The notes beneath the pieces are model-generated. The model did not search any database. It worked only from the letters and a program-made list of their open reading frames with translations, and had not been told where the DNA came from. A stretch of DNA of 64,000 bases, from contig SPDT01000007.1 of the NCBI GenBank assembly GCA_008477525.1, forward strand, positions 3,410,001 through 3,474,000. The letters are read 5' to 3'. Source of the DNA: Hypomyces perniciosus (lineage: Eukaryota; Ascomycota; Sordariomycetes; Hypocreales; Hypocreaceae). The translations under genes and the position numbers were made by a program. Below, in pieces: positions 1 through 10,962 of this stretch (positions are counted from its first letter, which is position 1; each line of letters opens with the position of its first letter).

Positions 1-1
1 G

Positions 2-175
2 GCAAGCACCAAGGTTACACTAGCCAAATGGCATCTCCTTGAACCCGAGGACGTGATCGAATGCGTCGGTTTACTAGCTGGCGATGGAGAGCACGGAGGT
101 GCGGAAAGGATGGGAGGGGTCAACCTGGCAGCTCTGAGCACAGTGGAGGGGCATATCCCAGTGGAAGAGTTGTGA
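2..175 (+). CDS. C-terminal end of an unrecognised gene (partial, runs off left edge)
   Basis: An open frame enters from the left edge (first full codon at base 2) and runs 57 codons without a stop to TGA at 173-175. The composition is protein-like, with a run reading about GLLAGDGEHGGAERMGGVN, and unlike the stop-rich frames around it. There is no start codon because the beginning lies outside the window. I do not recognise a family. It could be a chance open frame, since 57 codons is short. Nothing downstream up to the sugar transporter at 1521 looks like a continuation. Confidence 0.35.
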   Translation, partial: ASTKVTLAKWHLLEPEDVIECVGLLAGDGEHGGAERMGGVNLAALSTVEGHIPVEEL

Positions 176-1520
176 CGATGGCGACGTCTCATGGTTGTCA
201 TCTAATGAGCAGCCAAGCTCCAGGCAAGAGCATCTCTGACTAAATCAGGATGTTGGGTATTTCAAGCGATTAGCTTGAAGGAGCTCGAGGTGTATAGATG
301 GGTAATAGATGCTGGCAGGCGTGTGGCGCATTTTAGTCTAGAGAACAGGACTGGAGAAAAGGATCGGCTCGTGTTGATAGAGTGGTCGACAAGTGCAGCT
401 CTGATTGCTCAGCATTGAGAATAGTACATAAAGCGTACGTACATGGACAAATGGAGATCGTATGCAGCGTGTGGACAGAAACCGCCCGGACATTTCGGGG
501 CGAGATTGAGATGCAAAACTCCGTTCTGGTTCTTCGAAGAGTCAGTCGGGAACTCCGCAGTGCAATCAATTCAGTTTAAGAGCTTTCAGACCCACCGTTC
601 CTCTCTGCCCATTTTTTCCAACCTGATTGTTTCAGCTTTTTCTTAAAAGGACCGAAAAAAGAGTGGGAATCACTTTATGGACCCTCCAACGTCATAGGCG
701 TGGATGCCGACCACAGCGTTCGGCCGGAAACAACGGCGGTTGGCGGACAGACCCACTTCCCGGACCCGGCGACTTAGTCGACGTCATTACAAGTCGCCCG
801 AGTTTACAGAGTATCGATAGACTAGGTGAACCAGATGAACCTACAAGTATAAAGGCGTTTTCTATCAGCGTAAGCAACATATAGGGGGGGGGATACAATA
901 CTCAAGACTCCTAGGTCGTGTTCCGATAGAGCATTGTACGTTCCATGGGATAATAGGGGGATCTACATAATCACGGTAGTGAAAAAGGCCTTGAGATGCC
1001 GTAACAACTCAGGGGTCCCACCCATGGATTGGTGGAGTATGCCGAACACCAATGCTGCAAGGACGTCATGCGATCGTCTTTTCCCTCTCTCCACTATGAA
1101 GATTCTGGGAGAAAAAGGACCGATTCAAATGGAGACTGACGACGATGACAATGTTCTGGAGATCCCCCAGTGAACCGAGCCTCGATCGCTCCAGTGGCCA
1201 AATAAGGGCCTTCCATAAGCTGAGTGGGCATCATAATGCTACCCATCCGGTTTGTAATCCTGGCCAAGGCCCGTTGAAGAATACTGTTTTGGGCCATGAC
1301 GAAAGACAAGTCAATGGGTGGCGGATGAGAAGCATATAAGTGTCATTCCACATCCCAGGATCAATGATCGCCGTTCTTCTAGAAAACCTAATCATCTAAT
1401 TGCAACATTCCACAACATTCCAAAACATCTAACATCTCCATCTCTTTATCTGCCCTAAGCAGAGTTGATGCCTCTCAACCATTCTAAGGTTTAATCCAAT
1501 CCTCGCAGAGATTGCCCATC
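176..1520. other. Intergenic spacer upstream of the sugar transporter
   Basis: No convincing gene is seen here; the open frames are under 90 codons and show no recognisable motif. The stretch should contain the promoter of the transporter that starts at 1521. The last 150 bases are pyrimidine- and A-rich with repeated ACATTCC/ACATC words, as in a fungal 5' UTR. A paired CTGGAG/CCCCAG site lies at 1156-1170. Confidence 0.6.
1156..1170. promoter_or_regulatory. Candidate paired carbon-repressor (CreA/Cre1-type) site
   Basis: CTGGAG is followed after three bases by CCCCAG, which reads CTGGGG on the other strand. Both match the SYGGRG core known for CreA/Cre1, in inverted orientation, about 350 bases upstream of the sugar transporter start. 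CreA control of hexose transporters is common in filamentous fungi. The core is short and occurs often by chance, so this is only a candidate. Confidence 0.25.
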
Positions 1521-3364
1521 ATGAAGGGCTTCATGACTGTCCGCTTCGATGAGCATGATCCGTCATCAGAGAAGCACAACCCCGAAAATGCCCGCGCCTC
1601 AGTCTCTAGGCTTGACTACTCCCCTCTGCCGCGGCTGACCCTGCGGTCTCTAGCCATGGGTATCCTCGTCTCCATGGGAGGTCTTATGTAAGTCAATTGA
1701 AGTAACTGATTTGGGATTTGTAGAAGAGCGAAATGCTGAGTTGAGTTTTATTGTAGCTTCGGTTATGACACTGGTCAAATCTCTGGTTTCCTAGAGATGC
1801 CTGACTTCCTTGATCGTTTCGGCATGACCGATTCAGATGGTAACAAGTACTTCAGCACTGTTCGGTCAGGTCTTATTGTCGCTCTTCTCTCCATTGGCAC
1901 CCTCGTCGGCGCCCTTGTCAGTGCTCCCATCGCCGACCGCATCGGCCGTCGCCCCTCTATCTCACTATGGAGTCTCATCGTATCCGTCGGCTTCGTCATC
2001 CAAATTGCTGCTGTCACAGCGTGGTACCAGATCATGATCGGCCGCTTCGTCGCTGGTCTCGGTGTCGGCGCATTGAGTCTGCTGGTGCCCATGTATCAGG
2101 CCGAGACGGCACCGGCGTGGATTCGAGGAGCAATGGTTTGTGCATACCAACTCTTCATAACACTGGGTATTTTACTTGCTGCCACGTTCAACTATGGCAC
2201 CTTCAAAAACTACCCGAACAGCTCAGCAAGTTGGCGTATTGTCGTTGGACTCGGCTGGATTTGGACAATCATCCTCGGCGTGGGCATCCTGTTCTTCCCC
2301 GAGACACCACGATATGACTTCCGCGCTGGCAATGCCGAGAGAGCAAAGGATACACTGTGTAAGGTGTACGGAGCAACGCCTAACCACTGGGCCATTCACA
2401 CCCAGGTTGAAGAGATCGAGCGCAAGCTGCGAGGTGAGAGCAAGATCAAGGCCGGTCCCGTCGAAGAGTTCGTTGGCATGTTCAAGGCCCCGCGCATGGC
2501 ATATCGTCTTGCTCTTGGCATTGTCCTGCAAATGTTCCAGCAGCTCACAGGCGCAAACTATTTCTTCTACTACGGCACAACCATCTTCCGCTCAGTGCAG
2601 ATCGATTCGTTCATCACACAAATCATCCTCAACGTCATCAACTTTGGCGTCACGTTCATCGGTCTGTACCTGGTCGAGCACTTTGGCCGTCGCAAGTCTC
2701 TCATGGCGGGTTCTATATGGATGTTTATCTGCTTCATGATCTTTGCGTCTGTGGGCCATTTTATGCTCGACATTGAAAACCCGCAAAATACGCCGACACC
2801 TGGTATTGTCCTCATCGTTTTTGCGGCTTTGTTCATCCTTGGATTTGCGACCACATGGGGTCCTATGATCTGGACCATCCAGGCTGAAATCTTTCCCTCG
2901 CGATATCGTGCTAAGGGTATGGCTCTGTCAACTGCTAGCAACTGGATCTGGAACTTTTGCATTGGTTTCTTCACGCCTTTTATCACTCAGGCTATCGATT
3001 TCAGGTAAGTTCTTGTTTCAATGCTGCTCTGTTTTGCTGTATATTGACAAAACGGTCTAGGTACGGCTACGTTTTTGCTGCCTGCAACTTTGTTGCTGCA
3101 GTCATCGTTTACTTCTTCGTCATCGAGGGCCAGGGCCGCACTCTGGAGGAAATCGATACCATGTATCTCGAGCACGTCATACCCTGGCAGAGCGCCAAGT
3201 GGGTGCCTCCTCCCCCTGAGCACATGGCCAAGATACGCAGAGATGCTGGCGGTGACCTCGACGTTGCTGTGGAACATGACAGTGATTCGCCCTTGGAGGG
3301 TTCGGATCGATCTGGTGATAAGCGGTTGACAAATAACTTTCCATCACATCAGGAACATGTCTGA
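1521..3364 (+). CDS. MFS sugar (hexose-type) transporter
   Basis: Three exons, 1521-1687, 1757-3004 and 3061-3364, joined by consensus introns, give about 572 residues, the usual length for fungal sugar porters. The first membrane segment carries the family signature GGLIFGYDTGQISG (about residues 53-66). A DRIGRRP loop follows helix 2, PETPR lies at 237-241, and a second GRR loop lies in the C-terminal half. The tail after the last helix is hydrophilic and acidic. It should sit in the plasma membrane and import a hexose or related sugar by proton symport; the exact substrate cannot be read from sequence. The neighbour on the opposite strand is a lactonase-like enzyme only 166 bases away, tail to tail. 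The start at 1521 gives a cytosolic N-terminus typical of the family. Confidence 0.93.
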
Positions 3365-3530
3365 AAATGACCCCCAAGACATTGTTAAATATTCTTCATT
3401 TTCGTCAATAATGGATGCACTACGATTCAGTGTATTATAGATGGTTATACTGTTTATATAATTTCCCGGTTTATGTTTGTGCCCAAGATTGCTATTATTT
3501 GCAATACGAACACCCTTACATAGCCTGGAT

Positions 3531-5337
3531 TTAAAAGATCGGGGCTCCCTTTGCAGCCAACGTCGCATAGTACAGGCGTGTTTCAGCACAGATAATCATT
3601 CGTCCATCACCGGTGAACTGAAAGTTGGCTGACACCTCACCCAGGAATATCTTGCCTAGCAAAGTGCCAGAAGGGTTCCACACGTGCACTCCATCACCGC
3701 AACCAGCGTAAACATTACCCTTTGAGTCGCAATGGATGCCTAATAGAATAGTCAGTGGTGTCCACAAGGGAGCGTTGGAAGACTAATAAGGAATACACGC
3801 ACCGTCGACAATGCCAACTCCGATATATGCAAAGATCTTTCTATCTTCAAACGTTCCATCCGCGGCTACCACATAACGATAACTGAGTAAACCTGTCAGA
3901 TATCCCATGTCCCGATAAGGTGTGACCGTGAAAAGATGTTCCAGATATAAGCTACTCACATTGTCGAGGCTCCGATATTTCTGTAGCCTCTAAAGGCTTG
4001 GCCAGCCCCAGTATCTGTGATATAGGCATACCGTCCATCAGGGGAAAAAGTAACGCCTAGTAATTAGAATTCAGTCAATTTGATTGAGGATGTAAACGAA
4101 ATAGAGTGCTGTTGAAGACTCACCGTTACACATCTGGAACTCATCCGCAACAACTGTCACTGCTTTCGTATCTGGATCAAGTCGGTACACCTGATTTGGC
4201 AGTCCAGGCTTCGGTCGGAAGTCTTGAAGGTAGCCATAAGTGACATCCGTGAAGTAGATGTGTCGATTTCTAGGATTGACAGCAACATCATTGAGGGAGT
4301 TGAATTGGCGGCCATAGTAGTTGTTCACAAGCACTTTTTTTTGTTTTAAATTAGACCTTTATGTTCTGAATATCTTTAATATATCAGGATTCGGTATACA
4401 TACCTGTTGAGTTATAAGGCGGAACTGGATTAACGGCGTATAGTGCAGGCGCAATGTGAGCCCCCATACCCTCACCCGTAAAAAGAATGTTTCCTTGGTA
4501 GTTTGTTGCTCCTGGAAATTCCATCCAAATCAGTTTTACAGTTTATGCTGTTGGGCAGCCCAACAGAAATGACGCTCACCGTTGGGATTGATGACAGCAG
4601 GCTCGCATGGCACTACATGAACCTCAACCTTGCCAGTTGCATCACGCAAATGTGAAACTCCCATGGCTTCTTTTAACGAGACCTTTTGGACAATGCTTGA
4701 GACTTCCAGTCCCGTCCCTGCTGCGAGTGGCCCGGCGCTCTGCACGAAAAAGACTTCATCTGTTGGAGGATACCTGGCGGGGCTGTCAAAATAGGTGGAA
4801 TCTCAATGTGTCCGCTAATGAGTCAAGCATACCATACTACAGCTTCATGGAACATTGGGTTTGTGCCGGAATCAGCGATAAGGGTGAGCGTGGGATCAGG
4901 TCCAATAATTTTCAAGAAATCCGGGTGATAGACGTGGAATGGCTTCTCCACAAGGCTTTCAAGGGTAGAGCCAGGCGGAATGAATATCTACCGCAGACAT
5001 GAGAGGTCTAGCATCAGTAACCCCATCAAGTGCATGACAATGAACATGCCATAGGTCGGGTGGGGGATTGACCTACCGTGGTGACATTGGCGATATTCTC
5101 TGGCGGCACTTCAGGGAGCACAGCAAATGTTGAAGGATATACGGTTTGAGCCTGTGCCGGAAGCTTGACTGACACAGACGGTACAGATCCAACGCCGAGA
5201 CCCTCGACCACTGTTGATGCTCTTGCTAAGGTCACTCGAGCGGCTTCCGAAGTAGCAAGGCCAACAGCATAGGTTGTGACGCCTATGGCTGCAAGCCACG
5301 AGATGCTCCAACCAGATGATCCATTCGGTGCGGCCAT
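3531..5337 (-). CDS. SMP-30/gluconolactonase-like beta-propeller hydrolase
   Basis: Eight exons on the minus strand (5337-5077, 4987-4833, 4773-4580, 4511-4404, 4333-4124, 4056-3960, 3882-3803, 3739-3531) join in frame to about 437 residues. Family markers include FHEAVVWYPPTDEVFFVQ, FNSLNDVAVNPRNRHIYFTD, GVTFSPDGRYAYITDTG and GIHCDSKGNVYAGCGDGVHV, which carry the metal-binding Glu, Asn and Asp positions of SMP-30 lactonases. The N-terminus has a hydrophobic segment (about residues 12-28), so the enzyme may be secreted or membrane-anchored. The family hydrolyses sugar lactones or related esters using a divalent metal. Being tail to tail with a sugar transporter and head to tail with another MFS carrier suggests a role in sugar-lactone use, which is inference. 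Start chosen at the first in-frame ATG; no ATG lies further upstream before non-consensus sequence. Confidence 0.9.
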
Positions 5338-5859
5338 GGTGTCATCCACCTTTTGAAGTACAAGGGTCAGGTTTCTGGCTACAGACCTTGGGGGTTTTCG
5401 ATAGTAGCATCAAAGAGGGATAAATGCCCTGGTGGATATGGGGATTTCAGGCTCAATGGCTGGGTCTTGTTAGCGCCTGATTTTAGCCATCCATCGGATT
5501 TATGACCTGCAGCCTCTCATCTCCTCCGCTCCTCTCCTCCGCTCCTCATCGGATGTAACAGTAATTCAAGTTATTAGGAAATACGAATCCTACGTCTCCA
5601 GAATCATGTGAGGCCAACTTAATTGGTCAGTTAGCCCTAACATCATAACTTCCAAGAAAAGAGATGGTTCTATCAGAACTTGGATAAAATTGCTGGGTAA
5701 AATTGCTAGGTAAATCCTGCCAGAACCGAGGCCATCATAACGAATTCGTGTTGCTTGAATAACTGTTATTGATCATAAAAACGAGCTTATAATTAGGCTT
5801 TAATCGCCGAAATATCATTATGACTTCATAATGTCCTCAAAAAGAGTATCGGTGAGCTT
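5338..5859. other. Spacer between lactonase start and MFS transporter end
   Basis: No gene is seen. The part next to 5337 should be the lactonase promoter, and the part next to 5860 the 3' region of the downstream MFS gene. It contains a 13-base perfect tandem duplication at 5520-5545 and several CATCGGAT words around it. Confidence 0.6.
5520..5545. repeat. 13-bp perfect tandem duplication (TCTCCTCCGCTCC x2)
   Basis: Two adjacent identical copies of TCTCCTCCGCTCC, a polypyrimidine unit, lie about 185 bases upstream of the lactonase start. CATCGG lies close on each side. It may be a promoter element or simple slippage. Confidence 0.8.
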
Positions 5860-7502
5860 TCAGTCCTTCTTCTGGATCCGAGGGAAGCTCAGCCAGACAC
5901 CAAGCAACACAACGATGAGAGCCAAGATAATGGGCTGCAAAACACCAACACCCTTCTGTGATGCAATAGCGCCGATAACAAATGGAAATATGGTCCCTCC
6001 CGTGCCACCCATAGCCATAGCAAACCCGATGGCACTTACGTGAATGCGCTTTGGCAGCAGCTTGGCTGTGACCATGACAGCTCCGGGGAACATTGGTCCG
6101 AGAAATGCGCCGAGGAACGAAACGGCGACAGCAGATACAATAAACTGTGGCACCAGCCAGAATAGGAGCTGAAGTCCGATACAAATGCTCAGATATATCG
6201 TCAGTGAACGTCTCTCGCCGAACTTTTCGGTCACGAAACCGAGAGCAGCACGACCGAGGGCCATGCCGGCCCAGAAGCCGGAGCCGGAGATTCCAGAGGC
6301 GTATGCCGAAGCATGACGGACGCGCAACATGAACGTCACAACCCAACCGCCGAGACCAACTAGGGCGAGTTTCCGTCAGCATCATGAATAAACTAAAGAT
6401 ACCGAGTGTATGTAAAGGCGGAGGCTTACCTTCAATACCCATGTAGGCAAAGAAAAATAAGGCACACAGCCACGTCACCTTAGACTTGAGTGCCTGACGA
6501 GTGCCCGCACCAGAACTTTCAGAGTGTTCAGACTCTTCTTGGGCATGCTCCGCTTGATACACTGCGCCAGTTTTTTCCCAGAAAAATATTGTGAGGCCGA
6601 TTAACTCAAGAACCGAAATACCGATCTAACAGTTGTTTGGGTTAGCTGTCCTGCCCATTCCCTCGAATGGAGTTAATCTCACCATAATATAGTAGTAAGT
6701 GTACCAAGGCAGCCCGGCCTTGACGATCATATTCGTGACAATAAGGGGAGCAACTAGAGCACCGACAGAGTAGCTCGAATGTAGGAGTCCCTGAATTGCA
6801 TTCGCCTTGTCCATGTTACCGACCCAGGCGCAAAAGCAGGCGTCTGTCAGGCCATTGCCAAAGCCGCTGAGAATATTGATCAAGACAAGAACCGGATATG
6901 GTGGATGTGAGGCAAGGACGGTAAAGGTGATGATGTGGCAGAGCGGTGCCATGATGGCAATGCCACGCTGGCCGAACTTCATATGGATTCTGGCATTAGT
7001 GAAGGCAGCGACTGCGTAGCCGACGAACGGTGTCAAGAATATTAGCGAGATGATGGTGTAGCTGAGGCTATAGTAGGTTTCAAGCTGTTGCAGATAACAA
7101 AGTTAGACTCCAAAACCGTACACTTGGGGTTTAGGGGGAGCCTACGTATGGGATCAATGCCTATGCCAAAGTCAGCTATTGTTACTTTCGGGAACTATGT
7201 CGTCGTGAGGATGACCATACACCAAACGCTGCATCACCCATGCCAGCAATGTAAAACGAAACAAAGGCAAAGGAAAGCTTGCCGATGTTTGTCTTGGGGC
7301 GGTTCCACCTTTCCATCTCCGTGTGGGCATTTGGCGGTTCGCCGCCATCATCTGAGATGTGAGGCTCCGGAGGGGATGCTTTCACAGTCGCACCCGGCGT
7401 GGAGCTGGAGCTGGGACCAGACCCTAGGTGCCTAAGCTCAATGGCATCGGGGGCAGAAGACTGATGCGCCTCACATTGAACTGTTGTCGTTGTCGTTGAC
7501 AT
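5860..7502 (-). CDS. MFS transporter, BSC6/sugar-porter-like, with a 15-base exon
   Basis: Five exons on the minus strand (7502-7221, 7160-7146, 7084-6683, 6625-6430, 6359-5860) give about 464 residues. After a hydrophilic 60-residue N-terminus there are about 11-12 membrane helices. Family features include FYIAGMGDAAFGALIPYLE in helix 1, FGQRG in the helix 2-3 loop, NGLTDACFCAWVGNM, and GFWAGMALGRAALGFVTEKF in the second half. The tiny second exon encodes only ALIPY (residues 95-99), but it completes the expected helix 1 sequence, both its borders are GT/AG, and skipping it would lose that helix segment. The nearest resemblance from memory is fungal MFS proteins annotated as bypass-of-stop-codon protein 6 or FHS-type carriers. 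The substrate is unknown. It is transcribed in the same direction as the lactonase. Confidence 0.88.
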
Positions 7503-9475
7503 TTTGAGGCTGTGGACTCGTAGGAGTGCATCAGCTTAGGTAGTCTACGCCAGAGCGACCTGCTTATATATCACGACAGGTAACGAGAAGTGGAGAGACC
7601 TGAGGGAGGAGAAGGGTGTATACGAGTTACGTTGGTGATAGAAGGATTTCTGTGTCCCCGTGAAGCATCATCGGTGAGACAGCGCTCCGATTATTTGACC
7701 ATGAGCTCCGGGCTCGGCCCCACTTGTCGGTCCGACGCTCTCGGGATGTTACAGGCTCGTACCGTTGCAATCAAGACGCCAATGGTTGAAGAGTATCTAT
7801 GCTTGTTCCTATGGAGGTTATATTTCATTGATGATGAATCAATGTTTCTGTCACAGTATTTATATCTATGTCAGGGGATTGCTATCAACTGTATCGAAGA
7901 ACACTGCTATGGCATCCTGGATCTGTGGATCCTGCCTGCTTGTTTGCGCGACTAAAGCCAAAAACAAGATCCGAATCTGCTCTGAGCAGAATTTGTACGT
8001 TGATCATACATGGAAGGATTCAATAGGAGGCCTGTGAGAGTGACTGTCTTACACCAAGCTATGCAGACACAGTGGCCTCGAGTGTTATTGGAAAAGAGGA
8101 ATACGAAATACGCCCGGGGAGTCCCGGCGTTAGGAAGCGAAAAAAAGAAAGGGTCTTTCTTCGGAAGATGAGCGGAACAGCAGTGGTCTCAGTTATGTAA
8201 GCCATCTATTTCATGTGGACGATGGCCGAGTCAGTAGTAATGATAGTAGGAATATTGCCATATCCAATCGTGAGTAATAGGAAGCAGTACGACTACTTCT
8301 TTACCAATTACGGAGTACTAGTCCTAATCAGAATCCCCAACTTCACAACAGCTCTCGACATGTTATTGCTCAGAGGGAGCCCAACTGAGTGAGGTAGTAG
8401 TAATTCAGTCTCTCTTACGAGGGTACAACGGAGTACCCTCCGCTACTTGGGGCCCACAAGTAATTCGTAATGAAAGCCGAGGCCGGAGGCATTGCCCCAG
8501 GTGGCTTTTTTTCCCTCCAGCCGCGATGCTTCGTTAACCCGTAAACGACAGCGGCTTCTCGCAACAATGCTACTACTCGCAGTAGTACTAGTACTACTAG
8601 TACTCCGTACGGAGTACGGAGTAGTATTGGAAGTTTTACGAAGTACGGAGTAATACATACTCGTAGCTAGTCGTATATGAATGAGGCATTAGCTTCTGTC
8701 GGAATCTGAAGCCGGTGATTTATCCATTTGACATGTCATTTTTCGTGGCGTTGCTCCAGCAAAACGGACAAGGACCAGATCCGGGATTCCCCAGCGAATG
8801 ACGAAAGTGGAAACGGAATCAAAACAGGGATCTAGACCAAGTCTTCAGTCTATTCTTATCCATGAAGGCCCACTATTGAGAGCTTCGAGCAACGGAGGAA
8901 AAACGAAATTAAAATACGAGCATATCTTGATTCCGGAGGGTCGATCGCTTCCGCCACGGGCAATAGTGGAGGCATTGAAACGACGGCTCCTACTCGTTTC
9001 GCGTGTCCTGCGGATCTTGGACAACACAATGGCGTGCGATCAATGCAGTTGATAATTTTTTGTTTGACAGAATTACGACATGTCATACTAGCATTGCTCG
9101 TGCCGGGAAGAAAGCCCCCTCTCTCAGACCCTCGTTGTAGCAAACATTGTAATACCACATCCAATTTTTCGTGTCTTCATGTTCGTAATCTAACAGATCC
9201 AAGATGTTCTTGTTTGTACGAGTACGAATACACGGATGAAGTCCAGCTCGCTAAATGACAAAAGCTCCTATATGGGCATGTGATTCCCCCCCATCCCATC
9301 CCTGGTTAACCCTCGTAGTTTTGCCCTGAGCAGAAAACTGATAGTAGTAAGACATGTCTATATCCCAAACAATAGCTGTGGACGCCGGAAACGACTGATG
9401 GCGCTGCTTGGCGCCGCTCTTAACCTGTTTTGTAGTACCCGCAAAAATACAATGAGGTTTCGCTCGCAATATCCA
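7503..9475. other. Gene-free spacer with palindromes
   Basis: No convincing coding region is seen over nearly 2 kb; frames are short and motif-free. The first 200 bases should be the promoter of the MFS gene starting at 7502. From about 8300 to 8665 the sequence is crowded with TACGGAGTA and GTAGTACTAC words, including two adjacent perfect palindromes at 8581-8617. Confidence 0.6.
8581..8617. repeat. Two adjacent perfect 18-bp palindromes
   Basis: Bases 8581-8598 read AGTAGTACTAGTACTACT, which equals its own reverse complement. One base later, 8600-8617 read GTACTCCGTACGGAGTAC, also a perfect palindrome. A further CGGAGTA follows directly and TACGGAGTA recurs at 8644. No gene overlaps them. 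Confidence 0.9.
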
Positions 9476-10962
9476 TCACACTCGGCTCGTGCCAGGCAGA
9501 GGAAAGGACCCCTGAAGCCGCCGCGCCTGCTCATCCGCCGATACGACTCGGCAATCCTCTAATAGACTGGGTTGTTCTTCACAGACGATGTCAATATGAA
9601 CATCTTTGCGAATATCATTGTTCCCTCCCTGAGATGGCTGACTTGAGGACAAGTCGCTCCAAATCTTGAAATCCTGCATCTTCACGTCCTCAACCATGCG
9701 TTCCTCACTTTCATTCGGCGGGCCACGACCCCGCCAGCTCTTTGTGCTCTCACCAAAAGTGACATCGTCCTTAGGTGTTCCTTCGTCGAGCTTTTGTGTT
9801 GAGCGCATCGATGTGAGGAGAGATCCGAAGATAGGCGTAAGCCACCCTTTCAAGAGGGGGAAGATCATGGGTAGGTTTGTCGTAACGACGGCGACAAAGG
9901 TTTCTCGGACGGCCCAAGATCCTGCCAGTTGTGCGCCATTCTGCTCGTCCTACGCGCGATCTGGTCAGCTTGCGTGATTCCGACTTGAACAAGTATCCAA
10001 ACTTACGGTCACAATAAGGATACAGCGGAGGATAGCGCAGACTATAACGAACATTCCTCCGCTGAAGAGGACCATAAGACCGATCTTTTTGACAGGATTC
10101 AGATTGGCGACCCAAAGCATGGGCACCGGTATAGATATCAAGTAAAGGTCAGTAGCCACGTTGAATGCCAGGTAGACCCAGATGATCTGGTTAGACACAG
10201 CAGGATGGCAGACATCTACAAATGAAGGTTAGTATTTGCAACGCAGATGTTCACAACATCAGGGAGAATACTGACTTCCGGGATCCGGGAAAATTTGCCA
10301 GAACTTATGGAAGGGCCGACACGAGAGATACAAATTCAGAGCAACAATCATGTAACTGGCAATAAGAAGAGCGAAACCTATAAGTATGCGGATGCGGTAG
10401 TGGTACGCCAAACCCTCCTGGTGAGTTCTATCAGCTTCCTGTTGTCGAAGGCCGGTGTTAGAGAGTAGAAGATGCATACCATCAGTCGAAGGTAGAATGC
10501 TAGCAGTGATGCCTTGAGCACCCAGAGCAATGTCGAGTAAGTTGACCATCCTGCTAACTGGATCTTGGACCCGATGATTCTGGAAGCAGGATATGTATTA
10601 GCATTATGCCTCAAATCTCCAGGCCCTTAACTCTGGGCTACCCACCGCAACCGATACTCTGGGTCATCTGGAGATAGAGCGGCACGCTGTTCATCCGTCA
10701 TGCCATTGTTTGCAAGTCCGTTGGCTACATGGCCAATGCTGTATGCAAGAGCGGTTTCGACGGCGTAGAGGACCACAGCGAACCAGGCCAGGTAATCGTC
10801 TACACCCAGATGTCGAATACCAACAGTCCTGATACGAGCAAAGGATCGTAGTATCGTGATGGCGATCCCAAACCCCAGCAATGTCCATGCCTCAACTGTA
10901 AATCTGTAGAATGCGGCTTGTGCGGCGGCAATGGTCGCAGGATCAGGTGGAGGTGTCGACAT
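9476..10962 (-). CDS. Pth11/SAT4-type seven-helix integral membrane protein
   Basis: Five exons on the minus strand (10962-10646, 10579-10480, 10417-10276, 10215-10007, 9949-9476) give about 413 residues. The order of features is that of the fungal rhodopsin-like (SAT4/DUF3328-independent) membrane family: GVDDYLAWFAVVLYAVE in helix 2, GSKIQLAGWSTYSTLLWVLK in helix 3, IASYMIVALNLYLSCRPFHKFW, NQIIWVYLAFNVATDLYLI, then GSWAVRETFVAVVTTNLPM before the last helix. A hydrophilic tail of about 110 residues follows. There is no CFEM domain or signal peptide. These proteins sit in the plasma or inner membranes and are often treated as orphan receptors, with ligand unknown. It starts 946 bases from the divergent flavin monooxygenase at 11909, so the two may share control. 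Confidence 0.9.

Noticed and set aside
7590..8037. Overlapping 121- and 90-codon frames on the plus strand
   Set aside because: Two frames overlap in different phases, neither has features of a real protein.
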